A stretch of 64,000 nucleotides of DNA from Teredinibacter turnerae T7901 (GTDB lineage: Bacteria > Pseudomonadota > Gammaproteobacteria > Pseudomonadales > Cellvibrionaceae): contig NC_012997.1 in the NCBI RefSeq assembly GCF_000023025.1, positions 4,461,125 to 4,525,124 on the forward strand. The letters are read 5' to 3'. Positions 26,630 to 35,836 of the stretch are shown piece after piece (the stretch's first letter is position 1; each line of letters begins with the position of its first letter). Both the position numbers and the translations under genes were made by a program. A model generated the notes under the pieces. It was not told where the DNA came from and searched no databases. It worked only from the letters and a program-made list of their open reading frames with translations.

Positions 26630-26677
26630 GCGGGCAATGGCAAGATGGCCCGCCAGGCCGGAGTGCAATCACCGGCC
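26630..26677 (+). terminator. Two adjacent GC-rich hairpins after the receptor operon
   Basis: GCGGGC/GCCCGC (26630-26635 with 26648-26653) and GGCCGG/CCGGCC (26656-26661 with 26672-26677) lie directly after the PepSY stop. Only TCTTAAATT follows, so termination is likely but not textbook. Confidence 0.5.
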
Positions 26678-27001
26678 TCTTAAATTAGCGTTAACTGAAA
26701 TTAAATCAAACTGATGGAAATGTATTTGCTTAGGTGCCGCACCAACTTTTTAACTCGGAGATTTAAAAAATATTAATTTTCGAAAAAATAGTTAAATCTA
26801 ACAACTTACACACAATATAAATCAATAAATCTTTATAAGGCTCATCTATCAATTTACTGTAAAACCTTCTTTTGCGTGATAAAAAAATAATTTTTTATAG
26901 AAAAATCACAATTATTTGGCGCGAATTATTTTAGTTGTTTTGTTAACTAGTATTTTTCTCAAAATAACCAAAAGAGCGTTGACAGAAGGCACTTCCGACA
27001 C
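26678..27001. other. AT-rich promoter region of the siderophore biosynthesis operon
   Basis: 324 bases, strikingly AT-rich compared with its flanks and with no credible gene. It leads straight into the Fur box and the entC start, so it should hold the operon promoter. No single -35/-10 pair stands out. Confidence 0.5.
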
Positions 27002-27026
27002 AATAATGCGAATCATTCTCATTATT
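27002..27026. promoter_or_regulatory. Fur box overlapping the entC leader
   Basis: AATAATG-N11-CATTATT, with an inner GAATCATTCTCATTATTGATAA resembling overlapping Fur hexamers. It ends 22 bases before the entC ATG. Together with the first Fur box it places uptake and biosynthesis under the same iron control. Confidence 0.85.
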
Positions 27027-27048
27027 GATAAGTCATCGGAGGTGTCTC

Positions 27049-28233
27049 ATGTCCGTCACATTTGCAGAATCACGTTTATCGGCTCACGCTATTCCCACAG
27101 CTTCCAACTTCACGTTTTGCTCCAGCCACCGCAAGCTGCACACTACCGGTATTGCAGAAAATCTTCACCTCCCGATTTTCGAACACAACACCACACAGCG
27201 GTTTACTAAATCTCTGCGCTCCGCGTTCCAGCGTGCGCATGCAAATGGTATCTCAAACCCGATTGTGGTTGGCGCTATTCCATTTGACCTTACCCAGCCA
27301 TGCAGCCTGTTTATTCCGGTCGAAAGCCACTTTGGAACCACGCCTATTGTTAACCAGTTCAGCAAACGCGACCCGATAGAAATCGTGAACCGGCGCAGTT
27401 TTCCAGAGGAAGCGCGGTATAAACAATCAGTAAAACAAGCCATCGCAAATTTTCAATTAAGCGACATTCGCAAAGCGGTACTCTCCCGTGTGTTAGAACT
27501 GGATTTAAACACTCAACTTCCAGCAAATACCCTTTTTCACAGCCTGCAACACCAAAACCCCACCGGCTATCATTTTAGTGTCCCCCTGGAAGATGGCGGT
27601 CAACTGGTTGGCGTCAGTCCAGAGTTACTGATCCGCAAAGAAGCCGAGTGGATTACCTCTAATCCACTGGCCGGTTCAACACGGCGTTTGCGCAATGCCG
27701 ACGACGATACGGCTGCGGCGCTAGCGCTCCAGTCATCACACAAAGATCTCTACGAACACCGGCTCGTAATTGAAGAAATAAATCGTGTATTGCAACCTTT
27801 TTGCTCTGAACTGGATATCCCCGCTGCACCGTCACTACTGAACACCGAAACCATGTGGCATTTATCGACCTTAATTCGCGGTCGTTTAAGCAATGCCAAT
27901 ATCAGCGCTTTGGACATCGCCAGCGCTTTGCACCCCACACCTGCCGTTTGTGGCTACCCAACACCGTTGGCACACAAACTTATTAACCTGGTGGAATCTT
28001 TCGACCGCGGATTATTCGCAGGCATGGTGGGCTGGCAGGATAGCGACGGCAATGGTGAATGGGCAGTGACGATTCGCTGCGGTATCGTGCGCGGAAACCA
28101 GGTCTCCCTCTTTGCAGGAGCCGGTATCGTGGAAGACTCCTGTCCGGAATCCGAATGGGCGGAAACTCAGGCCAAACTGCAAACCATGCTTAAAGCCCTA
28201 CCTATACAGGCAAACGCGGAGGCAGCACAGTGA
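27049..28233 (+). CDS. entC: Isochorismate synthase (first step of 2,3-DHB synthesis)
   Basis: 394 aa from the ATG at 27049, with CGGAGG 6 bases upstream; the frame is open earlier but runs into the Fur box. It has the chorismate-binding fold motifs: ISNPIVVGAIPFD, the core VGVSPELLIRK and NPLAGSTRRL, ALHPTPAVCGYP, and GMVGWQDSDGNGEWAVTIRCG. It converts chorismate to isochorismate with Mg2+ in the cytoplasm. Length equals E. coli EntC. It is the first gene of a ten-gene overlapping operon; the stop overlaps the next start (GTGA). Confidence 0.95.
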   Translation: MSVTFAESRLSAHAIPTASNFTFCSSHRKLHTTGIAENLHLPIFEHNTTQRFTKSLRSAFQRAHANGISNPIVVGAIPFDLTQPCSLFIPVESHFGTTPIVNQFSKRDPIEIVNRRSFPEEARYKQSVKQAIANFQLSDIRKAVLSRVLELDLNTQLPANTLFHSLQHQNPTGYHFSVPLEDGGQLVGVSPELLIRKEAEWITSNPLAGSTRRLRNADDDTAAALALQSSHKDLYEHRLVIEEINRVLQPFCSELDIPAAPSLLNTETMWHLSTLIRGRLSNANISALDIASALHPTPAVCGYPTPLAHKLINLVESFDRGLFAGMVGWQDSDGNGEWAVTIRCGIVRGNQVSLFAGAGIVEDSCPESEWAETQAKLQTMLKALPIQANAEAAQ

Positions 28234-29846
28234 GTCAACAACACCTGCCGTCCAATACTGTTGAATTCACGCCCTGGCCTAACGATATAGCGCATCAATA
28301 TCGAGACAAAGGCTACTGGTTGGATTTGCCACTCACGGAAATTCTAAGCGAGCACCGCAATTCAGACAGTATCGCGATAGTCTGCGGTGAGCGCACCTAT
28401 ACCTACCGTGAACTGGACTCTGCGAGTTCTCTGCTGGCGCTTCATTTCTGTGAACATGGCCTTGGCCCGGGTGATACGGCACTGGTGCAATTGCCCAATG
28501 TCGCCGAGTTGTATATTACTTTTTTTGCATTGCTCAAAGCGGGTATCGCGCCAGTTAACGCCCTGTTTAATCATCAGCGGTTGGAGTTAACTGAGTATGC
28601 CCGTCAATTAGAGCCAAGCCTGTTAATTGCATCTCGCGACCACGCATTGTTTGCCGACGACGGCTATCTAGAAGAGTTAAAGGCATTAACTAACATTCGC
28701 CTGACGCTGTTTCACCGCGAAAATCTAACACGCGTCTTTGACAAGAACATGGAGAGCAAAACAACCAATAGTTTTCTGCCAACAAATCCGGAACAGGTTG
28801 CTTTCTTTCAACTGTCAGGCGGAAGTACCGGTACACCTAAACTTATTCCACGTACCCACAACGATTATTTTTACAGCGTAAGACGCAGTGTGGAAATCTG
28901 TGGGTTCTCGCCCAGCACCCGATTTTTAGTCGCCTTGCCTGCTGCGCATAATTTCCCACTCAGTTCACCCGGGGCACTCGGCGTATTGTTCGCGGGTGGA
29001 ACCCTGGTTATGGCGAGCAATCCGGAACCTACACGTTGTTTCGAGCTTATCGACCAGCACTCAGTTAATACCACCGCGCTGGTGCCATCGGCTGTTCTCT
29101 TATGGCTCGCCCACGCGGCGACTGCGCGTGAAAAACTGCGCACGCTGACGTTGCTGCAAGTTGGTGGTGCTAATTTTTCAGAGTCCACTGCACGGCGCGT
29201 GCCCGTTGAACTTGGCTGCAAATTGCAGCAGGTATTTGGCATGGCTGAAGGATTAGTGAATTACACACGCTTGGATGACAGCGATGAAGTGATCTTTACC
29301 AGTCAGGGCCGCCCGATGAGTCCGAACGACGAAATTCGCATTATTAACAGCGAGGGCGAGGACGTGGCACCTGGCCACACGGGCCAGCTGATTACCCGAG
29401 GCCCTTACACCATTCGCGGCTACTACAAGACACCGCAACACAATAGCCGTGCCTTTGATAATCAAGGGTTTTACTACTCGGGCGACCTGGTACAGCAAAC
29501 GCCCGACGGAAATATTCGTGTGGTAGGGCGTGTTAAAGACCAGATTAATCGCGGTGGCGAAAAAATTGCCGCTGAAGAAATCGAAAATCTCTTGGTGAAA
29601 CACCCACAAATTATTAACGCCGCATTAGTCGCATTGCCCGACGAGCGACTCGGCGAAAAGAGCTGCGCCTGCCTGGTCACTCAGGACGAAAAAATCAAAC
29701 CCCTTGTGGTACGTAAATTTTTACGTGCGCAAGGCGTCGCTGAATTCAAACTGCCAGATCACATTGCGGTGCTACCGGAATTTCCATTAACCGCGGTTGG
29801 CAAAATCAATAAAAAAGCCTTGCGCGCACACATGCAGAACTTGTGA
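28230..29846 (+). CDS. entE: 2,3-dihydroxybenzoate-AMP ligase
   Basis: 538 aa starting with GTG at 28230 inside the entC stop (GTGA); GCGGAGG stands upstream. An ANL adenylating enzyme with P-loop LSGGSTGTPKLIPRTHNDY, then NVAELYITFFALLKAG, the A5 motif FGMAEGL, the YYSGDL and GRVKDQINRGGEKIAAEEIE core, and the catalytic lysine near the end (TAVGKINKKALR). It activates 2,3-DHB as the adenylate and loads it onto the EntB aryl carrier domain. Length matches E. coli EntE (536). Confidence 0.96.
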   Translation: MSQQHLPSNTVEFTPWPNDIAHQYRDKGYWLDLPLTEILSEHRNSDSIAIVCGERTYTYRELDSASSLLALHFCEHGLGPGDTALVQLPNVAELYITFFALLKAGIAPVNALFNHQRLELTEYARQLEPSLLIASRDHALFADDGYLEELKALTNIRLTLFHRENLTRVFDKNMESKTTNSFLPTNPEQVAFFQLSGGSTGTPKLIPRTHNDYFYSVRRSVEICGFSPSTRFLVALPAAHNFPLSSPGALGVLFAGGTLVMASNPEPTRCFELIDQHSVNTTALVPSAVLLWLAHAATAREKLRTLTLLQVGGANFSESTARRVPVELGCKLQQVFGMAEGLVNYTRLDDSDEVIFTSQGRPMSPNDEIRIINSEGEDVAPGHTGQLITRGPYTIRGYYKTPQHNSRAFDNQGFYYSGDLVQQTPDGNIRVVGRVKDQINRGGEKIAAEEIENLLVKHPQIINAALVALPDERLGEKSCACLVTQDEKIKPLVVRKFLRAQGVAEFKLPDHIAVLPEFPLTAVGKINKKALRAHMQNL

Positions 29847-29871
29847 AAAACTTTACCGAAGGAGACCCATT

Positions 29872-30750
29872 ATGAGTATTCCACAGATTAATTCTTATCC
29901 GCTTCCTGCAGCAAGCCAACTGCCTACAAACCGGGTTAACTGGCCACTGGATACCTCTCGCGCGGCCGTACTGGTGCACGATATGCAAAACTATTTCGCG
30001 CGCTACTACGGCGATAACAATCCACTACTCGAGAAGGTGATCGAAAATATTGCGCTGATTCTGAACTGGGCACGCGCGCAGGGTCTGCCAATTATTTATA
30101 CCGCGCAACCATCGGAGCAACCACCGGCTCAGCGTGCCCTGCTCAACGACATGTGGGGGCCTGGTCTTACCGACGCCACCCCCGAGTTGCAAAATATTAT
30201 TCCTGCTCTGGCCCCACAACCCGGCGACACTACATTAGTAAAGTGGCGCTACAGTGCATTTCAACGCACCCATTTGCAGGATCTATTGCAGGAAGGTAAG
30301 CGCGACCAGCTCATTATCGTCGGCATTTACGCCCACATTGGCTGCCTGACTACAGCGCTCGATGCCTTTATGCGCGATATCAAACCGTTTTTTATTGCAG
30401 ATGCAGTCGCTGATTTCACTGAGGATGATCATCGCATGTCGCTGGACTATGTCGCAGGTCGATGTGGCCAGGTTATGTCTTGTGGCCAGGTCATATCTAC
30501 AGGCACAAGCGATAACCCCTCGCTCACCCGCGAATCTCTGCAACAGCAATTACTCACGTTAATTGACGAAACCGAATTGGATTTTGACCCGGACGAAAAT
30601 CTGGTGGACTACGGCTTGGACTCGGTTCAGGTCATGCAATTAATCGGAGAATGGAAAAAGCACGGGCTCGACTTTCATTTTGAAGAACTGGCTCGCCAGC
30701 CAACCTTTAACAGCTGGTGGCAACTGATAGAAAGTAAACGTGCCGCATGA
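29872..30750 (+). CDS. entB: Isochorismatase with C-terminal aryl carrier protein domain
   Basis: 292 aa from the ATG at 29872 with AAGGAG upstream. The isochorismatase domain (residues 1-~210) has AAVLVHDMQNYF with the catalytic Asp, WRYSAFQRTHL, and GIYAHIGCLTTALDAF. The C-terminal ArCP domain carries the phosphopantetheine Ser251 in DYGLDSVQVM. It hydrolyses isochorismate to 2,3-dihydro-2,3-DHB and holds the activated DHB for the NRPS. The stop overlaps the entA start (ATGA). A phosphopantetheinyl transferase needed to activate it is not in the window. Confidence 0.96.
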   Translation: MSIPQINSYPLPAASQLPTNRVNWPLDTSRAAVLVHDMQNYFARYYGDNNPLLEKVIENIALILNWARAQGLPIIYTAQPSEQPPAQRALLNDMWGPGLTDATPELQNIIPALAPQPGDTTLVKWRYSAFQRTHLQDLLQEGKRDQLIIVGIYAHIGCLTTALDAFMRDIKPFFIADAVADFTEDDHRMSLDYVAGRCGQVMSCGQVISTGTSDNPSLTRESLQQQLLTLIDETELDFDPDENLVDYGLDSVQVMQLIGEWKKHGLDFHFEELARQPTFNSWWQLIESKRAA

Positions 30751-31514
30751 ACAGCCTCGTCGAAGCATTAAATTTTTCCGGTAAACAGGTGTGGATTACC
30801 GGTGCCGGGCGCGGTATTGGCTATGCCATAGCCGAGAGTTTTTACCGTGCCGGCGCACAGGTCACCGGGCTGGATTGCGCATTTCCACAGCACGAATACC
30901 CCTTTGCCACGGTGAAATGTGACCTGTGCAAACCGGAGGAAATTCGCGCGTGTTGCCAGCGTTTATTCGTTGAGAATGGCCAAATCGACGTACTGGTAAA
31001 CGCTGCCGGGATTTTGCGATTTGCGGAAATAACAGAACTGACTGAGGACGACTGGCAAGCCAGCTTGGACGTTAATGTCAGCGCTGTTTTTCACCTAATA
31101 CAACAGTGTATTCCCCGGTTTAAACAGCAAAAATCTGGCGTTATTGTCAATATTGCATCGAATGCAGCACGCGTTCCCCGCATGGGTATGGCCGCCTACT
31201 GCGCGTCAAAGGCCGCACTGGAAAGCTTTAGTCACTGTATCGCATTGGAGCTTGCAGCCTATGGCGTGCGCTGCAATCTGGTATCGCCGGGCTCCACCAA
31301 CACCCCCATGTTGCAAAACATGCTAAGCAACGACGCTGGATTCGAACGCACCATTCAAGGCTCGCTCGCCACATTTAAGAATGGTATTCCCCTGCGCAAA
31401 ATCGCGCACCCCAATGATATAGCCAACAGCGTGCTGTTTCTCGCATCCGATCTCGCCAGCCACATCACACTGCACAACTTAGTGGTTGATGGCGGCGCTA
31501 CACTCTCAGCCTGA
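30747..31514 (+). CDS. entA: 2,3-dihydro-2,3-dihydroxybenzoate dehydrogenase
   Basis: 255-aa short-chain dehydrogenase: NAD-binding ITGAGRGIGYAIAE, NAAGI, catalytic Ser (VNIASNAA), and Tyr-Lys in AAYCASKAALE. It oxidises 2,3-dihydro-DHB to 2,3-DHB with NAD+, completing the aromatic starter. The ATG overlaps the entB stop by four bases. Length agrees with E. coli EntA (248). An RND adaptor gene starts 12 bases after its stop. Confidence 0.95.
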   Translation: MNSLVEALNFSGKQVWITGAGRGIGYAIAESFYRAGAQVTGLDCAFPQHEYPFATVKCDLCKPEEIRACCQRLFVENGQIDVLVNAAGILRFAEITELTEDDWQASLDVNVSAVFHLIQQCIPRFKQQKSGVIVNIASNAARVPRMGMAAYCASKAALESFSHCIALELAAYGVRCNLVSPGSTNTPMLQNMLSNDAGFERTIQGSLATFKNGIPLRKIAHPNDIANSVLFLASDLASHITLHNLVVDGGATLSA

Positions 31515-31526
31515 AGACTTAACACC

Positions 31527-32696
31527 ATGAAAAAAATTTTCTCGACATTTTTGTTATTAGGTGCGCTCTGCGGTTGTCAAAGCGATACCATTCATGACGA
31601 GTCAGTCCATAACGAATTAATTCACAGCAAGGCTGAGTCCACCCTGCGCGTTTCTGCGCTTGATATTCGCTTACAAAATTTGCCGGTACGCAGCGAAGTC
31701 GCCGGTCGTACCCGCGCGTTTCGCAGCGCAGAGATTCGACCGCAAGTTGGCGGGCTGATAGAAAAGCGCTTATTTCGTGAGGGTTCTCGCGTTAACAAAG
31801 GCGAGTTACTTTACGAAATCAATGCGGACAGCTATCGGGCAGAAGTCGCTATAGCAGGTGGTGAACGAAACGTAGCCGCTGCGACCTTGTTCAACGCCAA
31901 AACCCATTTGGCACGGCTTCGCAAACTCGCTGAAAGCCAGGGGATTGCCCCCCATGAAGTCGACCTCGCCGAAGCCAGTTTCCAGCAGGCAAGCGCCCAA
32001 CTCGCCGCCGCCGACGCTGCCCTTGAAAAAGCGGAAATCGATTTAGAGCGCACCCAGATTCGCGCACCCATTGGCGGGGTTATCGGTCGCTCTGCCGTCA
32101 CTGAAGGTGCCCTGGTATCGCCCGCACAAATAGACGCACTCGCCGTTATCCAGCAATTCGATCCAATTTATGTAGACATGGTGCAATCGAGTCAGCAATT
32201 CATTCAGCTGAAACGCCGCTTGCAAGCCGGCACTCTCCATGCCGGCGACGGTCAGGTTCAACTCTTGCTGGCCGACGGTTTGCCCTATGCACACGGCGGC
32301 GATATTCAATTCACCGAAATGCAGGTTGAGCCAAGTTCCGGCGCGGTCACCTTGCGCGCAAAATTTCCCAACCCCGACAATTTATTGCTCCCCGGTATGT
32401 ATGTACGCGCTCAGGTCAACCAAGGTATAGAGCCGAACGTTGCGCTGGTACCACAACAGGCAGTGATCTACAACGCCGCAGGCGACGCATCTGTGTGGCT
32501 TGCCGACTCCGACAATAAAGCTACCCGGCGGCCAGTGACTATCGTGGCACGCGAGGGCCATCACTGGGCAATCGCTGGCGTGCTTGCGTCAGGCGAACGG
32601 GTCATTGTGGAAGGGCTCCAGCGGGTGCAGGAAGGCCAGCAACTCACGGTAACGCCATGGCAGGCGACGAATGCAATGGAGATCAGCTCACGATGA
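31527..32696 (+). CDS. RND periplasmic adaptor within the siderophore operon
   Basis: 389-aa AcrA-family lipoprotein: signal ending LLGALCGC, lipoyl half EGSRVNKGELLYEI, alpha hairpin (~95-165), second lipoyl half TQIRAPIGGVIGRS, and barrel domain. It is clearly a paralogue of the adaptor at 14.5 kb, with many identical blocks such as PQVGGLIEKRLF versus PQITGLIQRRLF. The stop overlaps the next start (ATGA), so adaptor and pump are coupled. Embedded between entA and fes, it most likely takes part in siderophore secretion from the periplasm. No TolC gene is linked. Confidence 0.92.
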   Translation: MKKIFSTFLLLGALCGCQSDTIHDESVHNELIHSKAESTLRVSALDIRLQNLPVRSEVAGRTRAFRSAEIRPQVGGLIEKRLFREGSRVNKGELLYEINADSYRAEVAIAGGERNVAAATLFNAKTHLARLRKLAESQGIAPHEVDLAEASFQQASAQLAAADAALEKAEIDLERTQIRAPIGGVIGRSAVTEGALVSPAQIDALAVIQQFDPIYVDMVQSSQQFIQLKRRLQAGTLHAGDGQVQLLLADGLPYAHGGDIQFTEMQVEPSSGAVTLRAKFPNPDNLLLPGMYVRAQVNQGIEPNVALVPQQAVIYNAAGDASVWLADSDNKATRRPVTIVAREGHHWAIAGVLASGERVIVEGLQRVQEGQQLTVTPWQATNAMEISSR

Positions 32697-35600
32697 TTGC
32701 CAGAATTTTTGTTCAGCGTCCGGTACTGGCTGGTGTTTTTGCGATTGCGCTCATGTTGCTCGGCGGCATCGCACTGCGCTTCTTACCGGTCAGTCAATAC
32801 CCCAATATTTCGCCGCCCATGGTACTCGTGGAAGCTGTGTATCCGGGCGCATCGGCAAAGGTAGTCGAAAACAGCGTAACGCAAATTCTCGAGCAATCTC
32901 TCAAAGGTCTCGATGGTTTATTGTATTTCGATTCGGTCAGCACGTCGGACGGCGTCGTGGAGCTCACCCTGGTGTTTGATTTAAACACCGACGTGGAAGT
33001 CGCGCAGGTGCGCGTTCAAAATAAAGTTAACCAGATAAGTTATCGCCTGCCTGCGCAAGTACAACAACGTGGAATTACTGTTAACAGCCTGCAAAACAGC
33101 TTTTTAATGGTCGCCGTTTTTCACGATGCCAGTGGCCGTTTGAGCGACAGCGATATCGCCAACTGGATTAGCAGTAGTATGGAAGACCCGCTGAGCCGGT
33201 TACCTGGCGTCGGTGCTATCCGCAATTTCGGTGCGCCCTATGCAATGCGTATCTGGTTGGACCCACACCAGCTCGCCGCTCACCAACTGATGCCCAGTGA
33301 CGTGGAAGAGGCGATATACGCACAAAATACCGAAGTCCCGGTCGGTGAACTGGGCGCGCGTCCGCATCGCGAAGGCCAACAGCTAAACGTCACCGTCACG
33401 GCGATGTCGCGATTACAATCGGTAGACGATTTCGCCAGCATCGTACTTAAAACCCGAGCCCAGGGCGACGTCGTGCGCTTGGGCGATGTCGCCCGTATTG
33501 AAATTGGTCGCGAGAGCTACGCCAGCACATCACGCCTCAATGGCAAACCTGCATCAGGTCTCGCGATGATGATGGCGCCCGGCGCAAATGCCATGGCAAC
33601 CGCGTCTGCGGTAAAAAATCGGATTGCCCAGTTGCGCCACACATTTCCCGCGGGCGTCGATGTATTTTATCCGGAAGATGCGTCGCGCTTTGTAAAACGC
33701 TCTATTCGCGATGTGCTGCGCACCCTGGCAGAAGCCCTGGTGTTGGTGGTGCTGGTGATGTATTTATTTTTGCAAAACTGGCGCGTCACTTTAATTCCAA
33801 CGCTCACCATCCCTATCGTATTACTCGGCACCTGTTGTGTTATTGCACTGCTGGGCTATAGCCTGAATACGTTAAACCTGTTTGCCATGGTATTGGCCAT
33901 CGGCTTATTAGTCGACGATGCCATTGTGGTCGTCGAACATGTCGAACGCACCATGATGCAGGAAAAACTCGACGCCCGTAGCGCAACCTTAAAATCCATG
34001 CAGCACATGACGCGCGTGTTAATAGGTATTGCGCTGGTACTCGCGGCGGTGTTTTTGCCCATGGCCGCTTTCCCCGGTTCCGTAGGTGTTATTTATCGCC
34101 AGTTCTCCGTCACCCTGGTAACCGCGATGGCGTTATCAGCCGTCGTTGCCCTCACCCTCACCCCTGCACTCTGCGCCGCCTTGCTCAAACCGGCAGATGG
34201 GCACAAACGCAATCCGGTTACGCGCGCGTTCAATCGTTTATTTTCAGTGATGAAATTGCGTTACCACCACAGAGTGACCGCGCTACTCAAACGCCCCTTG
34301 CGCTTTAGCGCAATTTATCTGGTGTTGCTGGGCAGTACCTGGTGGGCGTATCAGTCGCTGCCGACCGCATTTATTCCAGAAGACGATCAGGGTACGGTCA
34401 TGGTTCGCTATGCGCTGCCCGAAGGCGCCAGCTATACCCGCACACGTGAGCTGGTGCGCACAGTCGAAAACTATTTTATGCAACACGAGGCGAAAAATAT
34501 CGCCGGTATTTATACGGTATCGGGATTCAGCTTTTCCGGCTCCGGGCAAAACGCCGGTATCGGTTTTGTACCACTAAAAGACTGGTCACAGCGCCAAGGC
34601 CAGGAAAATTCAGCGCAGGCGATTGCCGCACGCGCCAATAGAGCGCTGGCGGATCTGGTCGAGGGCAAAGTGTTTGCCATGGTGTTGCCACCCATCGATG
34701 GCCTCGGCGATACCAACGGCTTTGAATTCTGGCTGCAGGATGTGGCGGGACGGGGCCGCGAGGCATTGGTGGCCGACGCCTGGCAATTAGTAAATTCGTT
34801 AACTAACGAGCCAGACATTATGTTCGCCGATGCCGACGGCGGCGAATCCAGTCCCAACCTCAACATCCATATCGACCAGCAAAAAGCCTCAGCCATGGGG
34901 CTAAACCTTCACACCATCAACCAAACCTTGAGCACCGCCTGGGGTGGCCGCTACGTCAACGATTTTGTTTACGACGGCCAGTTGCGCAAAGTCTTTATTC
35001 AGGCGGATGCGCCCTTCCGTTCAGCACCGGAAAATATCAACGATTGGCAGGTTCGCAACAACCTGGGCGAGATGGTGCCATTTTCCGCATTTACCGCGCA
35101 GCAATGGGAATCCGGACCAGGCCAGATTTCCCGATTCAATGGCTTGCCCGCCGTGCGGATTACCGGCGCTGCAGCGCCGGGTGCCAGCTCCGGGCGCATT
35201 ATGGAACGCATCGAAACCCTGGCGGCCACACTGCCGGGCACCAACTACGAGTGGAGCGGCCTGTCCTACCAGGACAAAATTTCCAGTGGCTCTGCCACCT
35301 TGCTTTACACGGTTTCGATACTGTTCGTCTTTTTATGTCTCGCCGCACTTTACGAAAGCTGGAGTATTCCGCTCGCTATTTTATTGGTGATCCCTCTCGG
35401 CGTGTTAGGGGCGGTAGTGCTGGTAATGCTGAGCGGCCAAAGCAACGATATTTTCTTTCAGATCGGAGTGCTTACTTCTATCGGGTTGTCAGCGCGCAAC
35501 GGCATTTTAATCGTGGAGTTTGCTGAACACGCGATTCAGCGGGGCGGCTCCGCTTTCCACGCCACCCGCAAAGCCGCCAGCCTGCGCTTGCGCCCGATTT

Positions 35601-35836
35601 TAATGACCTCACTCAGTTTCGGCGCGGGCGTGGTGCCACTCATTGTGGCCACGGGCCCCGCGGCCAATGCTCAACATGCCATCGGCCTCGCCGTGCTCGG
35701 CGGCGTAATCACCGCAACCCTGCTCACCATTTTTTATGTGCCCCTTGCCTACCTCGCAATTTGCCGGATACGCGGCTGGTTATCGTCTTCCACGCAACCG
35801 ATAAATCCAGTCGCGAGCGAAGGTGTTCCGCTATGA
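32693..35836 (+). CDS. RND pump of the siderophore operon (AcrB-like)
   Basis: 1047 aa from the ATG at 32693, overlapping the adaptor stop. HAE1 architecture with Asp408-Asp409 in [12 protein letters not shown]. The lysine that completes the proton relay in AcrB is replaced by Arg935 in LSARNGILIVEF, whereas the paralogue at 15.7 kb keeps Lys. RND pumps act on periplasmic substrates, so it would complement the EntS-like inner-membrane exporter at the end of the operon. The stop overlaps the fes start. Siderophore transport is inferred from context. Confidence 0.93.
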   Translation: MIARIFVQRPVLAGVFAIALMLLGGIALRFLPVSQYPNISPPMVLVEAVYPGASAKVVENSVTQILEQSLKGLDGLLYFDSVSTSDGVVELTLVFDLNTDVEVAQVRVQNKVNQISYRLPAQVQQRGITVNSLQNSFLMVAVFHDASGRLSDSDIANWISSSMEDPLSRLPGVGAIRNFGAPYAMRIWLDPHQLAAHQLMPSDVEEAIYAQNTEVPVGELGARPHREGQQLNVTVTAMSRLQSVDDFASIVLKTRAQGDVVRLGDVARIEIGRESYASTSRLNGKPASGLAMMMAPGANAMATASAVKNRIAQLRHTFPAGVDVFYPEDASRFVKRSIRDVLRTLAEALVLVVLVMYLFLQNWRVTLIPTLTIPIVLLGTCCVIALLGYSLNTLNLFAMVLAIGLLVDDAIVVVEHVERTMMQEKLDARSATLKSMQHMTRVLIGIALVLAAVFLPMAAFPGSVGVIYRQFSVTLVTAMALSAVVALTLTPALCAALLKPADGHKRNPVTRAFNRLFSVMKLRYHHRVTALLKRPLRFSAIYLVLLGSTWWAYQSLPTAFIPEDDQGTVMVRYALPEGASYTRTRELVRTVENYFMQHEAKNIAGIYTVSGFSFSGSGQNAGIGFVPLKDWSQRQGQENSAQAIAARANRALADLVEGKVFAMVLPPIDGLGDTNGFEFWLQDVAGRGREALVADAWQLVNSLTNEPDIMFADADGGESSPNLNIHIDQQKASAMGLNLHTINQTLSTAWGGRYVNDFVYDGQLRKVFIQADAPFRSAPENINDWQVRNNLGEMVPFSAFTAQQWESGPGQISRFNGLPAVRITGAAAPGASSGRIMERIETLAATLPGTNYEWSGLSYQDKISSGSATLLYTVSILFVFLCLAALYESWSIPLAILLVIPLGVLGAVVLVMLSGQSNDIFFQIGVLTSIGLSARNGILIVEFAEHAIQRGGSAFHATRKAASLRLRPILMTSLSFGAGVVPLIVATGPAANAQHAIGLAVLGGVITATLLTIFYVPLAYLAICRIRGWLSSSTQPINPVASEGVPL

